Of a DNA stretch of 7,764 bases, positions 5,971-7,764 are shown piece by piece. Source of the DNA: Lysobacterales bacterium (lineage in GTDB: Bacteria > Pseudomonadota > Gammaproteobacteria > Xanthomonadales > SZUA-36); NCBI GenBank assembly GCA_026193295.1, contig JAPHSB010000266.1, positions 1-7,764 on the forward strand. The letters run 5' to 3'. Below the pieces are notes generated by a model that searched no databases, was not told the origin of the DNA, and saw only the letters and a program-made list of their open reading frames with translations. Every line of letters begins with the position of its first letter. The stretch's first letter is position 1. The position numbers and the translations under genes were made by a program.

Positions 5971-7097
5971 GCGTCGAGGGTTCTTCAATGGCGCGCCTTC
6001 AGCCCTGGTTCAACGGCTTGCTGCATAATTCGCTCATGGCCTCACTATCGAGTCTCGCTTCCCTGCTCCCGCCTTCGGCTCTTCTGAAAGGCCTGTTGTG
6101 CTCCGCCTGGCTGCTGCTCGCGGGACTGTCGCCGCTGCAGGCGCAGGATTCGCAGGCCGAAGCGGATACCGACAGTACCGAGGCGGAAGAAAGCGATGAA
6201 GCGTACCGGCGGCGCATGGAGCTGGAAGATGCCCGCCAGCGAGACCTGGGTTACACACTGCCGGCGCCGACCTATGCGCAAAAACAGGAAAAGCTGGACA
6301 AGCTGCCGGAGGAATCACGCGACAACATCCGCGACCAACTGGTGGACATCATCGTCGAAAACGGCGAGTGGGAACCCAGCGACGCGCTGAAGGAATACCC
6401 CTACGAACCGACAGACGCCGCCCAGGCCAACCCGGAGTTGATGCAGCAGGAGCAGGAGGCCTGGGACGAGCAGATCGAGAAGTACCACAAGCGGGAGGCG
6501 GCGGCGTTCGGGACCTACCTCGGCCCGGTGCCCGGCCCCGGCAACCCCACCGGGGAGGAAGGCGGGGGGCAGGAAGGCGCTGAAGCAGGCGGCTCGGAGC
6601 AAGGCAGTGGGCAGCAGAGCGGCGGGGCCGGTGCGCAGGAAGGAGGTCAGGAAGGCGCACAGGACGCTGCTGATTCCGCCTCTTCGGCCGGGACCTACGA
6701 GCCCTACCAGTCGAACCGCAGCCCTTCCACGGAAGAGGTCAGCACGGCCGGTGTCCAGCAAAGCGCACTGGATTTCATCAAGGGGCTGCAAGGCAAGGCA
6801 CAGCCGCCGGCAGCGCAGCCCGCAGCTCAGGCTCAGGCCGAAGCCTCTGCAAGTGCAGACGCGCAAGCAAATCCGGCAGCTACCGCGGAGTCCAGCCAGG
6901 CTACTGCGGATCCGCAATCCGCGGCAGAGTCCAGCGAGGACAACACGGACACAGCGGACGAGTCGGAGCAAAAAGAGTCCGCCGATCACACCGTCGAAAT
7001 CGACCTGACGACCCCCGGCATCATTCGCATCGAGGACATCGACAAGCTGCAAGGCACGGATCGCCCCACAGGTTCGGAGGGAGCCCGGCAGCCCTGA
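5967..7097 (+). CDS. exported low-complexity Gly/Gln/Glu/Ala-rich protein of unknown function
   Basis: I do not recognise a family. The start at ATG 5967 gives 376 residues in an ATGA overlap with the kinase gene; ATG 5988 and ATG 6036 are alternatives. The frame is also open further upstream to 5757, but that stretch is antisense-like read-through in the kinase gene. A hydrophobic segment at about 37-57 ending in PLQAQ-DS (cleavage near residue 60) looks like a signal peptide, which is unusually long from the first ATG and more normal (37 residues) from 6036. Residues 75-190 are charged and probably helical (YRRRMELEDARQRDLGY, IRDQLVDIIVENGEWEP, QEQEAWDEQIEKYHKREAAAFGTYL) and look like the conserved core. 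Residues 190-242 are Gly/Gln/Glu-rich. About 262-277 (VQQSALDFIKGLQGKA) is a likely helix. Residues 278-340 are Ala/Gln/Ser/Glu-rich, and the C-terminus has a hydrophobic patch (VEIDLTTPGIIRIEDIDKL). It may be the periplasmic or exported partner of the SUMF1 or trypsin-like domain; this is inference from context only. Confidence 0.85.
   Translation: MSVEGSSMARLQPWFNGLLHNSLMASLSSLASLLPPSALLKGLLCSAWLLLAGLSPLQAQDSQAEADTDSTEAEESDEAYRRRMELEDARQRDLGYTLPAPTYAQKQEKLDKLPEESRDNIRDQLVDIIVENGEWEPSDALKEYPYEPTDAAQANPELMQQEQEAWDEQIEKYHKREAAAFGTYLGPVPGPGNPTGEEGGGQEGAEAGGSEQGSGQQSGGAGAQEGGQEGAQDAADSASSAGTYEPYQSNRSPSTEEVSTAGVQQSALDFIKGLQGKAQPPAAQPAAQAQAEASASADAQANPAATAESSQATADPQSAAESSEDNTDTADESEQKESADHTVEIDLTTPGIIRIEDIDKLQGTDRPTGSEGARQP
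6558..6671 (+). repeat. low-complexity Gly/Gln/Glu coding repeats
   Basis: This stretch of the last operon gene encodes imperfect GQEG/AQEG/GSEQG units (residues 198-235), with recurring DNA words such as CAGGAAGG. The region is a flexible, probably length-variable linker. It stays in frame and shows no sign of breakage. Confidence 0.65.
6804..6941 (+). repeat. Ala/Gln/Ser/Glu low-complexity coding stretch
   Basis: Residues 280-325 of the last operon gene are dominated by Ala, Gln, Ser, Glu and Pro (AAQPAAQAQAEASASADAQ), giving a disordered or weakly helical tail before the short C-terminal hydrophobic patch. It is separate from the Gly-rich repeats. Confidence 0.55.
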
Positions 7098-7101
7098 CTG
7101 C

Positions 7102-7764
7102 CTACTCCCGGCAGCTCACGCCATCGTATTCGAGTTCGCTGACGACGTCGCTGCGGGGTTTGCGAAAACCGTAAAGCAGGCCCGTGCGGACCTCGATGCT
7201 GCCCAGCAGTGCATGACCCAGCTGCAAAGCTTCGGCGCCACGCTGTCGGCTGTAGTCGGTCAGGTAAGCCAGCGCCAGGTCCTCACGCCCGGAGTCAAAC
7301 AATGCCGAAGCCGTGGCGAGCACGTTGTCCTGTTCGGCGATCATGCTGTCTTCGAAAGCAGTCAGGGCCTCCTGGACTTCCGGCAAGAACCGGTCGGGAT
7401 GGTCACAGGTGTAATACATGAGACGCTTGAAAAGACGTCCGGCAAATTCAGTGGCTTCCTGGATTTGCCAATCGCGCGTCAGGAAGCGTGTCGCCTCGCC
7501 CTTGGTCAGGTAGCGGTGCTTTCCGAATTGCGGCGCGATTGCCTGAACGCCGATCCGGTACGGAATGAACGGCGCCGTCACCGAACCGGTAGGCGCAACC
7601 CACAGCAGGTTCAGTCCCGGCCGGCCGCCGCCCCGCAGTTGCGCCACCTGGCCATAGCCGGTCGTGTCCTTCGAAATGCGCCGGTCCCTTATGGCATCCA
7701 TCATCCTACGCAGGTCGATAGGGGCTGCCGCTCGCAACTCTGCCTCCATCTCGCCGCGCGGATA
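7102..7764 (-). CDS. probable C69-type dipeptidase / Ntn-hydrolase-like protein, C-terminal part
   Basis: The frame is open to the right edge, so 220 residues of a longer protein are visible; the ATG at 7747-7749 (complement) is probably internal. Segments recall the C-terminal half of peptidase family C69 dipeptidases and related N-terminal nucleophile hydrolases: IDLRRMMDAIRD near the edge, GLNLLWVAPTGSVTAPFIPYRIGVQAI (the 'W....p..s.f.P.Y.G' strand region), DWQIQEATEFAGRLFKRLMYYT, a helix ending in FEDSMIAEQDNV, and LALAYLTDYSRQRGAEALQLGHALL, like the 'Lt.ys...a......w..L' end of that family. The nucleophile Cys, at the mature N-terminus, would be outside the window, so activity cannot be judged. 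The gene is convergent with the operon, with only four bases between the stop codons, and is probably an unrelated housekeeping hydrolase. Coding call is strong; the family call is moderate, by remembered pattern only. Confidence 0.72.
   Translation of the reverse strand, partial: YPRGEMEAELRAAAPIDLRRMMDAIRDRRISKDTTGYGQVAQLRGGGRPGLNLLWVAPTGSVTAPFIPYRIGVQAIAPQFGKHRYLTKGEATRFLTRDWQIQEATEFAGRLFKRLMYYTCDHPDRFLPEVQEALTAFEDSMIAEQDNVLATASALFDSGREDLALAYLTDYSRQRGAEALQLGHALLGSIEVRTGLLYGFRKPRSDVVSELEYDGVSCRE

Noticed and set aside
6558..6941. CRISPR array or tandem satellite
   Set aside because: The repeats are short, imperfect, contiguous and in frame with the coding sequence; there are no uniform spacers.
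7087..7102. Terminator hairpin between the convergent genes
   Set aside because: The stem is only 5 bp, it overlaps both stop codons, and no T tract follows on either strand.

Overview
This is a GC-rich window (judged by eye, about two thirds G+C) with tightly packed genes, strong G/C preference at third codon positions and proteins with inner-membrane and periplasmic signals. It looks like the chromosome of a high-GC Gram-negative proteobacterium, probably a gammaproteobacterium. No rRNA, tRNA, transposase or phage gene allows a closer placement, so the taxonomy is inference.

Layout: (a) 1-453 (+) is the 3' end of a von Willebrand factor A (VWA) domain gene. (b) 454-521 is a short convergent gap with a near-perfect 15-nt inverted repeat. 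(c) 522-935 (-) encodes a small protein with a degenerate C-terminal FHA-like half domain. (d) 936-963 is an A/T-rich divergent promoter region. (e) 964-7097 (+) is a five-gene operon in which all four junctions are 4-nt stop/start overlaps (ATGA, GTGA, ATGA, ATGA): a small cytoplasmic FHA protein; a four-TM MotA/TolQ/ExbB-type channel protein; a signal-peptide protein with a degenerate trypsin-like domain, one TM segment and a cytoplasmic FHA domain; a transmembrane Ser/Thr kinase with an extracytoplasmic helical-repeat and SUMF1 (formylglycine-generating-enzyme-like) region; and an exported protein with a low-complexity Gly/Gln/Glu/Ala tail. (f) 7102-7764 (-) is the 3' part of a probable C69-type dipeptidase or related N-terminal nucleophile hydrolase, convergent with the operon and probably unrelated to it.

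The operon reads as one envelope signalling machine. The kinase has its catalytic domain in the cytoplasm and its sensing region outside. Two or three FHA-type proteins could read its phosphothreonine marks. One of them crosses the membrane and carries a protease-like but apparently inactive periplasmic domain. A proton-channel-type protein with a large cytoplasmic loop lies in the middle of the set, and a secreted protein closes it. The parts resemble the threonine-phosphorylation control of type VI secretion (PpkA/Fha), but no T6SS structural gene is present. I regard the set as a candidate undescribed kinase/FHA-controlled, possibly ion-motive-force-driven, envelope system. The domain calls are well supported by visible motifs; the integrated function is inference.
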